Below are positions 19,308-27,958 of a stretch of 64,000 nucleotides of DNA, in pieces. A program made the position numbers and the translations under genes. Within the stretch, counting starts at the first letter, position 1; every line of letters begins with the position of its first letter. The notes beneath the pieces were generated by a model that saw only the letters and a list, made by a program, of their open reading frames with translations, searched no databases and was not told where the DNA came from. Origin of the DNA: Streptomyces triticagri (lineage in GTDB: Bacteria; Actinomycetota; Actinomycetes; Streptomycetales; Streptomycetaceae); contig NZ_QUAK01000025.1 of NCBI RefSeq assembly GCF_003429565.1, forward strand, positions 1 to 64,000, in the 5' to 3' direction.

Positions 19308-20315
19308 TCACAGATAGTCCTCGAGGCGGGCGATGGAGTAGCCCTTGTCGGTGACCGTCTTCAGGAGGTTGCGGATCATCGCGGGCATGCCGCCCTGCCA
19401 CTCCTCCTTGCCGCGGAAGTGGGTGAGGATGATGTCGCCCGGGTGCAGGTCGCGGTCCCATTCGCGCCAGTCCATGCGCTTGTCGAAGGCCTCGGCGTTC
19501 CAGAGCGGGACGGACGTGATGCCGCAGGACTTGGCGGCGCGCAGGGTGTCCTGGTTGTAGTTGCCGAACGGCGGGCGGAACAGCGTCGGGCGTTTGCCGT
19601 ACTGCTTCTCGATGATGTCCTGCATTCCGCAGATCTCCCGCTTCTGCTGCTCGTACGAGAGGCCGGGCAGATAGCGGTGGTTGAGGGTGTGGTTGTTCAG
19701 GACGACTCCGCGGTCCTGCATCTTCCTGAAGTAGCCGTAGTCGTCCTTGATCTCGTCGTTGGTGAGGAACGCGGTGTACGGGATCTTCAGTTCGCTCATC
19801 ATCCTGAGGAACTGCGGGTCCTTCTCGGCGCCGTCGTCGATCGTCAGGAAGACGACCTTGTCCTTGGTGGGGACCGTCGTATAGACGGGCGGGAAGTTCT
19901 TCTGGTCGTCGACCTCGAAGCCCTTGCGGGTGGTGAGCGTGGGCTTCTTCGCCGGGGGCTCGGGGGCCTGCAGGGGCGGCTTGGCGATGCCCCAGCGCTT
20001 GGCCGCGGCGACTCGGGCGGCCTGGGCTGCGACCCGTTGCTTCGCCTTGGCGGCGGCGCGGTCGGCGGCCTGCTGGCCGGGGGCGGGCGGAGCGGCCTTC
20101 TTCTCGGTGTCGCCGCTCGCGCAGCCGGCCGCGAGGGCAGCTGCCGCGATCACGGCGGCGAGCGCCTTGACGGGCAGGGTCCGACGGTGGGCGCCGGTGC
20201 GGGGCCGTCGGTTGAGGTTGAGGGTGCGGGTACGAGTACAGGTGCGGATGCGGGTACGGGAGCCGGTCGGCTCCCCTTTTCCACCGCTTTCTTCGTTTTG
20301 TCGTACAAGCTGCAT
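19308..20315 (-). CDS. Polysaccharide deacetylase lipoprotein, paralogue
   Basis: The 335-residue protein is a second NodB-type deacetylase with TIDDG, NHTLNH and RPPFG motifs in the C-terminal about 190 residues. The signal sequence ends in a lipobox-like AALAAGC. If the ATG at 20315 is right, an unusually long Arg/Thr-rich stretch (about 45 residues) precedes the hydrophobic segment; no closer start codon is obvious. An Ala/Lys-rich linker follows the lipid anchor. It is upstream of its paralogue and divergent from the methyltransferase gene with a 90-bp gap. The substrate is probably a wall glycan. Confidence 0.87.
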   Translation of the reverse strand: MQLVRQNEESGGKGEPTGSRTRIRTCTRTRTLNLNRRPRTGAHRRTLPVKALAAVIAAAALAAGCASGDTEKKAAPPAPGQQAADRAAAKAKQRVAAQAARVAAAKRWGIAKPPLQAPEPPAKKPTLTTRKGFEVDDQKNFPPVYTTVPTKDKVVFLTIDDGAEKDPQFLRMMSELKIPYTAFLTNDEIKDDYGYFRKMQDRGVVLNNHTLNHRYLPGLSYEQQKREICGMQDIIEKQYGKRPTLFRPPFGNYNQDTLRAAKSCGITSVPLWNAEAFDKRMDWREWDRDLHPGDIILTHFRGKEEWQGGMPAMIRNLLKTVTDKGYSIARLEDYL

Positions 20316-20405
20316 GGCGTCGGATCCTGTCAGTGGCGCCCTCCGGGCCCGGGCCGACACCGCCGCCCGCACTGCACGATCCACCGACTGGCCGACAATG
20401 AGCGG

Positions 20406-21575
20406 GTGAACGACCTCGACTCCTTCGCCGCCCTGCTCACCGACGAGGGCGCCGGACTCCTCGCCGAGCTGCGCGACCACGCCGCCGCGGACGAGCTCGC
20501 CCTCGCCACCCGGCTGCGCCGCGACCATCCCGCCGAGCTCGTCTCGGCCGCGCTCGGGCAGGCCCGGCTCCGCCAGCGCGCAGCGGCGAAGTTCGGCGCC
20601 GAGGACGCGGCACGGATGTACTTCACGCCGAACGGCGTGGAGCAGGCGACCCGTACGACGGTGGCGGAGCACCGCGCCCGGCGCTTCGCGGAGCTGGGCA
20701 CCGGCTCCGTCGCGGACCTCTGCTGCGGGATCGGCGGGGACGCGATCGCGCTCGCCCGGGCCGGGATCCGGGTACTTGCCGTCGACCGCGACCCGTTGAC
20801 CTGCGCGGTGGCACAGGCCAACGCGGAGGCGCTCGGGCTCGCCGAGCTGATCGAGGTGCGCTGCGACGACGTCACCGCCGTGGACACCGGCGCCTGGGAC
20901 GCGGTCTTCGTGGACCCCGCCCGGCGCGGCGGACGCGGCCGCATCTTCGACCCCGAGGCGTACTCGCCCCCGCTGTCCTGGGCGATCGACGCGGCCCGCC
21001 GCGCCCGCTGCGCCGCGCTGAAGATCGCGCCCGGAGTGCCGCACGAGCTGGTGCCGGCGGAGGCCGAGGCGGAGTGGATCTCGGACGGCGGCGAGGTGAA
21101 GGAGGCGGTCTTCTGGTTCGGCACCACACCGGGCGCGGTGCGGGCCACGCTGCTGCCGTCCGGCGACGCCTTGGCCGGCACCGGCCTGCCGAACCCTCCC
21201 GTACGGCCCGTCGGGCGCTATCTCTACGAGCCGGGCGGCGCCGTGGTCCGTGCGCACCTGGTCGCCGAGGTCGCCGCGTCGGTCGGCGGCGGCCTGATCG
21301 ACCCGATGATCGCGTACGTCACATCCGACGCTCTCCACGCGACACCGTTCGCGACCGCCTACGAGATCACCGACCAGCTGCCGTTCAACGTCAAGCGGCT
21401 GAAGGCCCTGCTCAGGGAGCGTGCGGTCGGTGTGCTCACCGTCAAGAAGCGCGGGTCGCCGATGGAGCCGGAGGAGCTGCGGCGGCGGATGAAGCTCAAG
21501 GGGCCGAACGCGGCGACGGTGTTCCTGACCCGGGTCGAGGACGCGCCGACGATGCTGGTCGGCCGGCCGGTCTGA
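20406..21575 (+). CDS. SAM-dependent methyltransferase with THUMP-like C-terminus
   Basis: The 389-residue protein has an N-terminal helical region, a Rossmann methyltransferase core with motif I DLCCGIGGDAIALA (about 99-112), AVDRDPL, and the VDPARRGG catalytic loop, and a C-terminal THUMP-like domain (about 280-389, ending with EDAPTMLVGRPV). Such proteins are thought to modify RNA; the target is unknown. The GTG at 20406 overlaps the stop of a three-codon frame (ATG AGC GGG TGA, 20398-20409), a layout seen again at coaA. It is divergent from the deacetylase gene. Confidence 0.85.
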   Translation: MNDLDSFAALLTDEGAGLLAELRDHAAADELALATRLRRDHPAELVSAALGQARLRQRAAAKFGAEDAARMYFTPNGVEQATRTTVAEHRARRFAELGTGSVADLCCGIGGDAIALARAGIRVLAVDRDPLTCAVAQANAEALGLAELIEVRCDDVTAVDTGAWDAVFVDPARRGGRGRIFDPEAYSPPLSWAIDAARRARCAALKIAPGVPHELVPAEAEAEWISDGGEVKEAVFWFGTTPGAVRATLLPSGDALAGTGLPNPPVRPVGRYLYEPGGAVVRAHLVAEVAASVGGGLIDPMIAYVTSDALHATPFATAYEITDQLPFNVKRLKALLRERAVGVLTVKKRGSPMEPEELRRRMKLKGPNAATVFLTRVEDAPTMLVGRPV

Positions 21576-21597
21576 GGCACCGTGGCGGCGGGGGCGC

Positions 21598-22909
21598 TCA
21601 GGTCTGCCGCCCCGCTCCCGGATCACCCGATCCGGCGGCCCGGGAGAGCAGCAGTTGACGCTCCCGCTCATTGCGGGTGAGGGAGGCGGCGCGGGTGAAC
21701 TCCGCGCGGGCCTCCTCGTGGCGGCCGAGCCGGCCGAGCAGATCGCCGCGCACGCTGGGCAGCAAGTGGTAGTCCGCGAGGGCGGGTTCGGCGTTCAGAG
21801 CGTCGACGAGGGCGAGGGCCTGTTCGGGTCCGTACGCGTGGCAGACGGCGACCGCGCGGTTGAGCTCGACGACGGGGGACGGGGCGCGGGCCGCGAGGAC
21901 TTCGTAGAGCGTCGCGATCCGCGACCAGTCGGTGTCCTCGTAGTCGGCGGCGCGGGCGTGGCAGGCGGCGACGGCTGCCTGCAGCGCGTACGGCCCGGGA
22001 GTGCCGCCCGACAGGGACTCGGCCCGGGTGAGGGCCTCGAAGCCGCGCCGCACGAGCAGGCCGTTCCAGCGGGAGCGCCGCTGGTCGGCGAGGAGCACCC
22101 GGCTCCCCCGACGGGCCGGTGCGGGCGGCCGAACGGGACTGCTGCAGTTCGAGCAGCGCGGCGAGCCCGTGCACCTCGCTCTCCTCGGGCATCAGCCCGC
22201 TCAGCACCCTGGCCAGGCGCAGCGCCTCCTCGCAGAGCGCCGGCCGTTGCAGATCGTCCCCGGCGGTGGCGGCGTACCCCTCGTTGAAGATCAGGTAGAT
22301 GACCTCGAGGACGGAACCGAGGCGGGCCTCGCGGTCCGGGCCGCTCGGCACCTCGTACGGGACGGACCGCTCGGCGAGGGTGCGCTTGGCGCGGACGATG
22401 CGCTGGGCGACTGCCGACTCGGAGGTGAGCAGGGCACGGGCGATCTCCCGGGTGCCGAGCCCGCCGAGCAGCCGCAGCGTCAGGGCGATCCGGGCGCGGG
22501 CGGGAAGCACCGGGTGGCAGGCGGTGAAGACGAGCCGCAGCAGGTCGTCGTCGATCGCGTCCGGGTCGGTGTCCGCGGGGTCGGGGGCGGTCGCCGGTGA
22601 GGTCTCCAAGTCGCGGCCGAGCTCCCGGAGTTTGCGGGCGTAGGTCTCGTGGCGGCGTACGAGGTCGACTGCGCGGCGTTTGGCGACGGCCGTCAGCCAG
22701 GCGCCCGGGTTGTCCGGTACGCCGGACCGCGGCCACTGTTCGAGGGCGGCCACCAGGGCGTCCTGGGCCAGCTCCTCGGCGAGGCCGACGTCGCCGACGA
22801 GGCGGGTGACGCGGGCGATGATGCGCGGGGACTCGATCCGGAAGACCGCTTCGACGGCGCGGTCCGGGGCTTGCTGCGCGGGAGCGGTACGAGGTGCCGT
22901 CACGGCCAC
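21598..22909 (-). pseudogene. ECF42-type sigma factor with C-terminal extension, frameshifted
   Basis: The first frame from GTG 22909 encodes a sigma factor: region 2 (VGDVGLAEELAQDALVAALE and PGAWLTAVAKRRAVDLVRRH), region 4 (LGTREIARALLTSESAVAQRIVRAKRTL) and the start of the TPR-like extension (LIFNEGYAAT, MPEESEVHGLAALLEL). Near 22100 the reading frame breaks. The expected continuation VLLADQRRSRWNGLLV lies in another frame, which runs to the stop at 21598. Deleting one base from the C5 run at 22105-22109 or the CCC at 22098-22100 restores a 436-residue protein of normal size. Without correction the first frame runs on to 21668 with an unrelated Arg/Pro-rich tail. The partner YciI/DGPF gene lies upstream on the same strand, as in other ECF42 loci. 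This could be a sequencing error or true inactivation. Confidence 0.82.
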
Positions 22910-22986
22910 CCATCCCAGCACCGCGGGGCGGCGCGGGCAAACGCCGGGGGGCGCCCCGGACGGAGGCGCCCCCGAGACCGACCGGC

Positions 22987-23349
22987 TCAGCCCTCCACGA
23001 TCTCCCGGATCTCCGCGGTGAAGTCCACGCCGTCGTGCAGGCCGACGAAACGGCGGGCCCACTCCACGGCCTCCGCCCGGTCCGCGCACTGCAGCATCGC
23101 GTAGCCGCCGACGATCTCCTTGGCCTCGGTGAAGGGACCGTCGGTGTACGACAGGTCGCCGGCCTTCCAGTGCAGCCTGACCCCTTCGTGGGTGGGCTTG
23201 AGGCCCGAGGTGTCCAGTAGGACGCCGGCCTTGGACATCTCCTCCAGCAGCTTTCCCACGTTCTCGATCACTTCGGGGCTGATGTCGGGGCGGTTGTCCG
23301 GGTCGGTCGGGTCCTCGCCGTGCCGGATCATCATCAGGAAGCGCGACAT
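22987..23349 (-). CDS. YciI/DGPF-domain protein
   Basis: The 120-residue protein is a YciI-like (DGPF) dimeric ferredoxin-like fold protein, with MSRFLMMIRHGED at the start and the namesake TDGPFTEAKE around residue 70. These small proteins are the typical partners of ECF42 sigma factors, encoded just upstream of the sigma gene. Several copies are often found in actinobacteria; their enzyme activity is unknown. A candidate ECF42 promoter lies about 50-80 bp upstream. Confidence 0.92.
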   Translation of the reverse strand: MSRFLMMIRHGEDPTDPDNRPDISPEVIENVGKLLEEMSKAGVLLDTSGLKPTHEGVRLHWKAGDLSYTDGPFTEAKEIVGGYAMLQCADRAEAVEWARRFVGLHDGVDFTAEIREIVEG

Positions 23350-23400
23350 GGTGGTCTCCTACGGTGCGGGGCGGGGGCCGTTCCCCCGCTCTCACCTCTG

Positions 23401-23428
23401 CGTCGATCGGGCCGGGGCCGGATCGACA
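23401..23428 (-). promoter_or_regulatory. Candidate ECF42 promoter, nearly symmetrical
   Basis: On the minus strand TGTCGA (23423-23428), 16 bp and TCGACG (23401-23406) match, as I recall it, the ECF42 promoter pattern (TGTCGA at -35, CGA/TC at -10). The plus strand reads CGTCGA-N16-TCGACA, so the site could also serve the divergent AhpD-like gene. Confidence 0.55.
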
Positions 23429-23573
23429 CCCCCCCGGCAAAGTATTTCCCGGAGATCTTCCCCCGACCGGTCACACTCCCGCGCGGCGATCCGTCATGGC
23501 AGTGAACATCGCCCACGCGGAGGGACCCTCCGCACGATGCGGCCCCGCAGAAGGGGCCCGGACGGAGACAGCC

Positions 23574-24038
23574 ATGCAGAAGGCACGTATGCAGAACCCC
23601 GCGGCCCTGCTCCCGGAGGCCACCAAGGGCATCCTGCAGGTGGTGAAGGCCGTGCAGCAGGACGACTCCCTGCCGCCCGCGGTCCTGGAGCTGGTGCATC
23701 TGCGGGCCAGCCAGATCAACGGCTGCAGCTTCTGCGTCGACTCGGGCGTACGCAGCGCCAAGAAGGCCGGCGAGAGCGACGAGCGGCTGCACGCGGTGGC
23801 GGCCTGGCGCGAGTCGCCGCACTTCACGGACGAGGAGCGGGCCGCCATGGCGCTCGCCGAATGCGCGACCCGGCTCAGCGACCGCTCGGACCCGGTGCCG
23901 GACGACATCTGGGAAGAGGCCGCCACGTACTTCGACGAGAAGCAGCTCGCCACGATCGTCCTGTGGACCGCGGTGACGAACCTCTTCAACCGCATGAACG
24001 TCGCCACCCGTCAGCCGGCGGGCGAGATCACCTGGTGA
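23574..24038 (+). CDS. AhpD-like carboxymuconolactone decarboxylase-family protein
   Basis: The 154-residue protein has the alkylhydroperoxidase D-type fold. The CxxC active site is in NGCSFCVDSG (about 45-54), followed by the helix SAKKAGE. Such proteins remove peroxides or take part in redox relays. The start at 23574 has GGAG about eight bases upstream; the longer open frame to 23364 has no coding features. It is divergent from the YciI-sigma pair. Redox enzymes of this family are frequent ECF-sigma neighbours, so shared control is inferred. Confidence 0.88.
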   Translation: MQKARMQNPAALLPEATKGILQVVKAVQQDDSLPPAVLELVHLRASQINGCSFCVDSGVRSAKKAGESDERLHAVAAWRESPHFTDEERAAMALAECATRLSDRSDPVPDDIWEEAATYFDEKQLATIVLWTAVTNLFNRMNVATRQPAGEITW

Positions 24039-24056
24039 GTCCGGGCGGCGGGCGCC

Positions 24057-24314
24057 TCACCCGTCGCCGTACGACTCGAAACGCCAGCGGTGCACCGGAC
24101 GGTGCAGCAACTCGCCCGGGGGTTCGGGCAGTTCGGGCAGCTCCGCGTCGTAGGCGGCGGCCCACCAGGTGATGACGAGGACGCGGTCGCCCGGCGCGCC
24201 GAGGATCTCGCGGCGCAGCGGCGCGCCGGCCGGGGGCTGTGCCCGCACCCAGGCCAGCAGGTCGCCGCCGCGGCCCTCGGCGGCTCTCGCCTCCCACATC
24301 AGGGCCACGGTCAT
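24057..24314 (-). CDS. Small conserved hypothetical protein
   Basis: This 85-residue protein is Trp/Ala/Glu/Pro-rich. Its strand-helix pattern ([28 protein letters not shown]) resembles a small dimeric alpha-beta-barrel (ABM-like) fold, but I cannot name a family. Its ATG overlaps the tsaD stop by 4 bp (ATGA), so it is translationally coupled to tsaD as the last gene of the tsaB-rimI-tsaD run. Confidence 0.75.
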   Translation of the reverse strand: MTVALMWEARAAEGRGGDLLAWVRAQPPAGAPLRREILGAPGDRVLVITWWAAAYDAELPELPEPPGELLHRPVHRWRFESYGDG

Positions 24315-25459
24315 GAGTACAGGTTGTCCTTGCTGACCTCGTGCACATGGTCGTGGCCGTGCGAGTGCGTGTGCGCGTGTGCATGGCTGTGGTCGTGCAC
24401 CGGCTCCGCGCCCGGCACCAGCGGTTCGGTGACCGGGAGCGAGGAGTCCGCGGACAGGTCGAGGGCGGATGCGGAGCGGTTGCGGGCCACCATCTCGGCG
24501 CCGAGGGCCGCGACCATCGCGCCGTTGTCCGTGCAGAGCCCAGGCCGCGGCACCCGCAGCCGGATGCCGGCGCGCTCGCAGCGTTCCTCGGCCATCGCAC
24601 GGAGCCGCGAATTGGCCGCGACTCCCCCGCCGATCATCAGGTGGTCGACACCCTGGTCCTTGCAGGCCCGTACGGCCTTACGGGTCAGCACATCGGTGAC
24701 CGCCTCCTGGAACGAGGCCGCCACATCCCGTACCGGCACCTCCTCGCCCGCGCTCCGCTTCGCCTCGATCCAGCGGGCCACGGCCGTCTTGAGCCCGGAG
24801 AAGGAGAAGTCGTACGCGGGATCGCGCGGCCCGGTAAGCCCGCGCGGGAAGGCGATCGCCTCCGGATCACCCTCACGGGCGAGGCGGTCGATCACCGGGC
24901 CGCCGGGGAAGCCGAGGTGCAGCACCCGGGCGATCTTGTCGAAGGCCTCGCCCGCCGCGTCGTCGATGGTCGCGCCCATCGGCCGTACGTCCGAGGTGAT
25001 GTCCGAGGAGAGCAGCAGCGAGGAGTGCCCGCCGGAGACCAGGAGGGCCATGGTCGGCTCGGGCAGCGGGCCGTGTTCGAGCTGGTCCACGCAGATGTGG
25101 GAGGCCAGGTGGTTCACGCCGTACAGCGGCTTGTCGAGCGCGTACGCGTACGCCTTGGCGGCCGAGACGCCGACCAGGAGCGCACCGGCGAGACCCGGCC
25201 CCGCGGTCACCGAGATGCCGTCCAGGTCGCGCGCGCTGACGCCGGCCTGCGCGAGCGCGCGCTCGATGGTCGGCACCATCGCTTCGAGGTGGGCTCGGGA
25301 CGCGACCTCGGGCACCACTCCGCCGAACCGGGCGTGCTCGTCCACGCTGGAGGCGATGGCGTCCGCGAGCAGCGTCGTCCCGCGCACGATGCCGACGCCG
25401 GTCTCGTCGCAGGAGGTCTCGATACCGAGGACGAGTGGCTCGTCACGTGAGTCAGCCAT
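24311..25459 (-). CDS. tsaD: tRNA t6A37 threonylcarbamoyltransferase TsaD with His-rich tail
   Basis: The 382-residue protein is the catalytic subunit that transfers the threonylcarbamoyl group to A37 of ANN-decoding tRNAs, with TsaB and TsaE. It has an ASKHA fold with [10 protein letters not shown] near the N-terminus, the metal motif HLASH (about 119-123), VSGGHSSLL and the late [18 protein letters not shown] region. A non-standard tail carries ten His at every second position (His355-His373) before SKDNLYS, giving a likely metal-binding strand. It overlaps rimI by 8 bp and the small hypothetical gene by 4 bp. Confidence 0.95.
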   Translation of the reverse strand: MADSRDEPLVLGIETSCDETGVGIVRGTTLLADAIASSVDEHARFGGVVPEVASRAHLEAMVPTIERALAQAGVSARDLDGISVTAGPGLAGALLVGVSAAKAYAYALDKPLYGVNHLASHICVDQLEHGPLPEPTMALLVSGGHSSLLLSSDITSDVRPMGATIDDAAGEAFDKIARVLHLGFPGGPVIDRLAREGDPEAIAFPRGLTGPRDPAYDFSFSGLKTAVARWIEAKRSAGEEVPVRDVAASFQEAVTDVLTRKAVRACKDQGVDHLMIGGGVAANSRLRAMAEERCERAGIRLRVPRPGLCTDNGAMVAALGAEMVARNRSASALDLSADSSLPVTEPLVPGAEPVHDHSHAHAHTHSHGHDHVHEVSKDNLYS

Positions 25460-26072
25460 GGGGGTGGGGTCCTTGCTCGGGTCCTGGTGCTTCTGGTGCT
25501 TCCGGTGCTTGTGGTGCTTCTGGTGCTTGTGGTGTTGCTCGTATTGCTGGTGCCTCGGCTTCGGGGGTCACGGCGTCCGGGCCCGGGATGCCCGATGCGG
25601 GGTCGGCCAGGCGCATGACCAGCGCGTCCACATTGCCCGGCTGGTAGTACCCGCGGCGGAAGCCGATGGGCTCGAAGCCGAACCGCAGATACAGCTTCTG
25701 CGCACGGGTGTTGTCCACCCGCACCTCGAGCAGCAGCTCCGCGCACTCGAAGGCGGTGGCGTGCCGCAGCAGATCGGTGAGCAGGGACGCACCAAGACCC
25801 GTGCCCCAGTGGTCGGCGGCCACCGCAATCGTCTGTACGTCACCGGTGCTGCCTACGGCCGCAAGGCCCGCGTAGCCGACCAGGCGCTCGGTGCCGTCGC
25901 CGGCGGGCTCGACGGCGACCACGTAACGACGGGTGCCCCCGGGCCCACGGGCGTGGGCGAGCTCCGACCAGAACATCCCCTTCGACCAGGCGTCGTCCGG
26001 GAACAGCTCACGCTCCAGGCGGAGCACCGGCTCGATGTCCCACCAGCGCATCTCGCGCAGCGTCGCGGTCAC
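25452..26072 (-). CDS. rimI: Ribosomal protein S18 alanine N-acetyltransferase (RimI-like)
   Basis: The 206-residue protein is a GNAT acetyltransferase. The acetyl-CoA loop is around [12 protein letters not shown], preceded by VQTIAVA, and the late motif is [23 protein letters not shown]. It probably acetylates the N-terminus of ribosomal protein S18 or a related target. The GTG start at 26072 overlaps the tsaB stop (GTGA), and the end overlaps tsaD, a common tsaB-rimI-tsaD arrangement. The last 35 or so residues are a low-complexity Pro/Glu/Ala tail (repeated [10 protein letters not shown]) encoded by short direct repeats at about 25488-25545, absent from typical RimI. Confidence 0.92.
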   Translation of the reverse strand: MTATLREMRWWDIEPVLRLERELFPDDAWSKGMFWSELAHARGPGGTRRYVVAVEPAGDGTERLVGYAGLAAVGSTGDVQTIAVAADHWGTGLGASLLTDLLRHATAFECAELLLEVRVDNTRAQKLYLRFGFEPIGFRRGYYQPGNVDALVMRLADPASGIPGPDAVTPEAEAPAIRATPQAPEAPQAPEAPEAPGPEQGPHPHG

Positions 26073-26722
26073 CGGGGGGTGACCACCTTGTAGTTCTTGG
26101 GCACCTGCGCGTCGGGGCGGCGCAGATAGAGCGGCCGCGGCTCGGGCAACTCCGCGCCGTCCGCGAGCCGTTCGGCCGCAAGCGCGGCGAGCGCTCCCGC
26201 GGAGACGTGCTCCGGTCCACGTACGTCCGTGAACGTCTCGGGATACAGCCGTGCGCCCGCGCCGACCGCGGGGAGGCCGGCCACCTGCTCGGCGATGTCG
26301 GCCGGCCGGTCGACGGACGGGCCGTCCACCCGGGTGCGCGGCGAGGTGTAGCGCGCCCAGTAGACCTCCTTGCGCCGGGCGTCGGTGGCCACCACGAAGT
26401 CGCCGTCCAGTCCCGCGGCGTAGGCGAGACCGTCCAGGGTGCACACGCCGTGCACCGGGATGCCGAGCGCGGAGCCGAAGGTCTCGGCGGTCATCAGGCC
26501 GACTCTCAGTCCGGTGTACGGGCCGGGGCCGACGCCCGCCACGATCGCGGTGACGTCGTCGAGGCGTACGCCCGCCTCGGCGAGCACCCGGTCGACGGCG
26601 GGGAGCAGCAGCTCCCCGTGGCGTCTGGCGTCCACCGAGCGGGACTCGGCGAGTACGGAGGTGCCGTCGTGCAGGGCGACGCCGACGGCGGGAGTGGCGG
26701 TATCCAGGGCGAGCAAGAGCAC
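26069..26722 (-). CDS. tsaB: t6A biosynthesis partner TsaB
   Basis: The 217-residue protein is the TsaD-related scaffold TsaB. It has an ASKHA fold with LLALDTATPAVGVALHDG at the start, GVGPGPYTGLRVG (about 63-75) and HGVCTLDGLAYAAG. It dimerises with TsaD to make t6A37 on tRNA. The GTG start at 26722 is preferred for its fit to the family. It is the first gene of the tsaB-rimI-tsaD run, 4-bp coupled to rimI. tsaE lies about 1.6 kb upstream on the same strand. Confidence 0.94.
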   Translation of the reverse strand: MLLLALDTATPAVGVALHDGTSVLAESRSVDARRHGELLLPAVDRVLAEAGVRLDDVTAIVAGVGPGPYTGLRVGLMTAETFGSALGIPVHGVCTLDGLAYAAGLDGDFVVATDARRKEVYWARYTSPRTRVDGPSVDRPADIAEQVAGLPAVGAGARLYPETFTDVRGPEHVSAGALAALAAERLADGAELPEPRPLYLRRPDAQVPKNYKVVTPR

Positions 26723-26861
26723 GCGAACAGCCTACGGCTTGCGCGGCCGGGGCACGGCGTCAAGGGCCGGGCCGCCCCTGCTGCTACCGTCGGCCCCTGA
26801 ACGGAAGTCGTATCTACGGTGCGCACGGGCGTGCGACCGTACACGCGAAGGGTGGGACCCG

Positions 26862-27410
26862 GTGTCACGCAGCAGCTCGGGATTCGTGGCCGGGCTCACG
26901 GCGGTGGCCCTCGCCGCCGTCGGCTTCCTCGCCTACCAGGCCTCCGCGAACGTCCCGGACCAGCTGGGCAAGGACCGCCCCGAGGCCTCGGCGAGCAGCT
27001 CCAAGACCCCCGCCGAGAAGTCCGACCCGAAGGCGCTGCCCGCGGAGTCCGGCTCCGGGGCCCGGGTGGTGTACGCGCTCGACTCGGACCGGGTCTGGCT
27101 GGTGGGTTCGCGGAACAAGGTGCAGCGCACCTTCGAGGTCACGCCCAGCACGGTCGATCCGCTGCCGGGCAAGTACGCGGTGACCTCCCGGTCGGGGACG
27201 ATCACGGGGTCCGACGGGGTGCCGATCGAGCACGTGGTGCGCTTTGCGAACAACGAGGGCGTCGCGATCGGCTTCAGCGCGGCGGTGGACGGCTCGACGG
27301 CTTCTCCTGATCCGGAGAAGAAGACGGGTGGGATTCGGGAGTCCCGCGCGGACGGGTCCGCGATGTGGAAGTTCGCGGAAATCGGCCGCCCCGTCATCGT
27401 GGTCCCGTAA
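26862..27410 (+). CDS. Secreted or membrane-anchored hypothetical protein
   Basis: This 182-residue protein starts at GTG 26862 with AGGGTGGG eight bases upstream. One N-terminal hydrophobic helix (about 8-26) is followed by a Ser/Lys/Pro linker and a C-terminal beta-rich domain of about 120 residues (VVYALDSDRVWLVG, TFEVTPSTVDPLPGKY). The domain resembles exported wall or envelope proteins of streptomycetes, but I do not recognise the family. It is plus-strand, divergent from tsaB, and followed by the long repeat array. Confidence 0.8.
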   Translation: MSRSSSGFVAGLTAVALAAVGFLAYQASANVPDQLGKDRPEASASSSKTPAEKSDPKALPAESGSGARVVYALDSDRVWLVGSRNKVQRTFEVTPSTVDPLPGKYAVTSRSGTITGSDGVPIEHVVRFANNEGVAIGFSAAVDGSTASPDPEKKTGGIRESRADGSAMWKFAEIGRPVIVVP

Positions 27411-27958
27411 CGCCAGCCCGTCCGGCATCCTCAGCCCATCGGGCAACCTCAGCCCGTCCGGCATCCTCCACGCATCGGGCGACCTCCACCCGTCCGGCTC
27501 ACCCCAGCCCGTCCGGCAACGTCCGCCCATCCGGCGACCTCAGCCCATCGGGCAAGCCACGTCTCAGAGCCCACCGGGCACACCCTCAGCCCGTCCGGCT
27601 CACCCCAGCCCGTCCGGCGTTTGAGGACATCTTTCGGCCCGTTCAGGGCAAATCTTTCAGCCGGTCCGGCGCTTGAGGACACGGCCCGTCCAGGGCAAAT
27701 CTCAGCCCCCGTCCGGCGCTTGAGGACACAGCCCGTCCAGGGCCGCTCCGGTTCCAGGCATCGGCCTGGCGGCCTCGTCCTCAATCGCCGGACGGGCTCT
27801 TTCTTGGCCTGAACGGCCTCGTCCTCAAACGCCGGACGGGCTGAGGATGCCGGACTGGCTGAAGTTGGATGCCGGGTCGGCTGAAGGTGCCGGAGAGCCT
27901 TAGGTCGCCAGACAGGCCGAGGTCCCGGAGGGGCAGAGGATGCCGGACCGGCCGAGGG
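27411..27958. repeat. Dense array of short interspersed repeats between convergent genes
   Basis: About ten ~18-bp units of the form CCCGTCCGGCATCCTCAG run head to tail from about 27416 to 27600. Three longer units in the GTCCGGCGTTTGAGGAC form follow (near 27611, 27665 and 27710), then two inverted copies (near 27778 and 27820), then decayed units of the form GCCGGACNGGCTGA to about 27960. No open frame here has coding features. The array fills the convergent gap between the secreted-protein gene and the small gene at 27959. Confidence 0.85.

Noticed and set aside
20316-21671. Upstream extension of the second deacetylase frame
   Set aside because: The in-frame stretch runs antisense through the methyltransferase gene and reads as Arg/Gly-rich noise; the lipoprotein start at 20315 is sensible.
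27411-27620. Tandem 18-bp repeats as a CRISPR array
   Set aside because: Units are contiguous, degenerate and lack unique spacers of constant length; no cas genes nearby.
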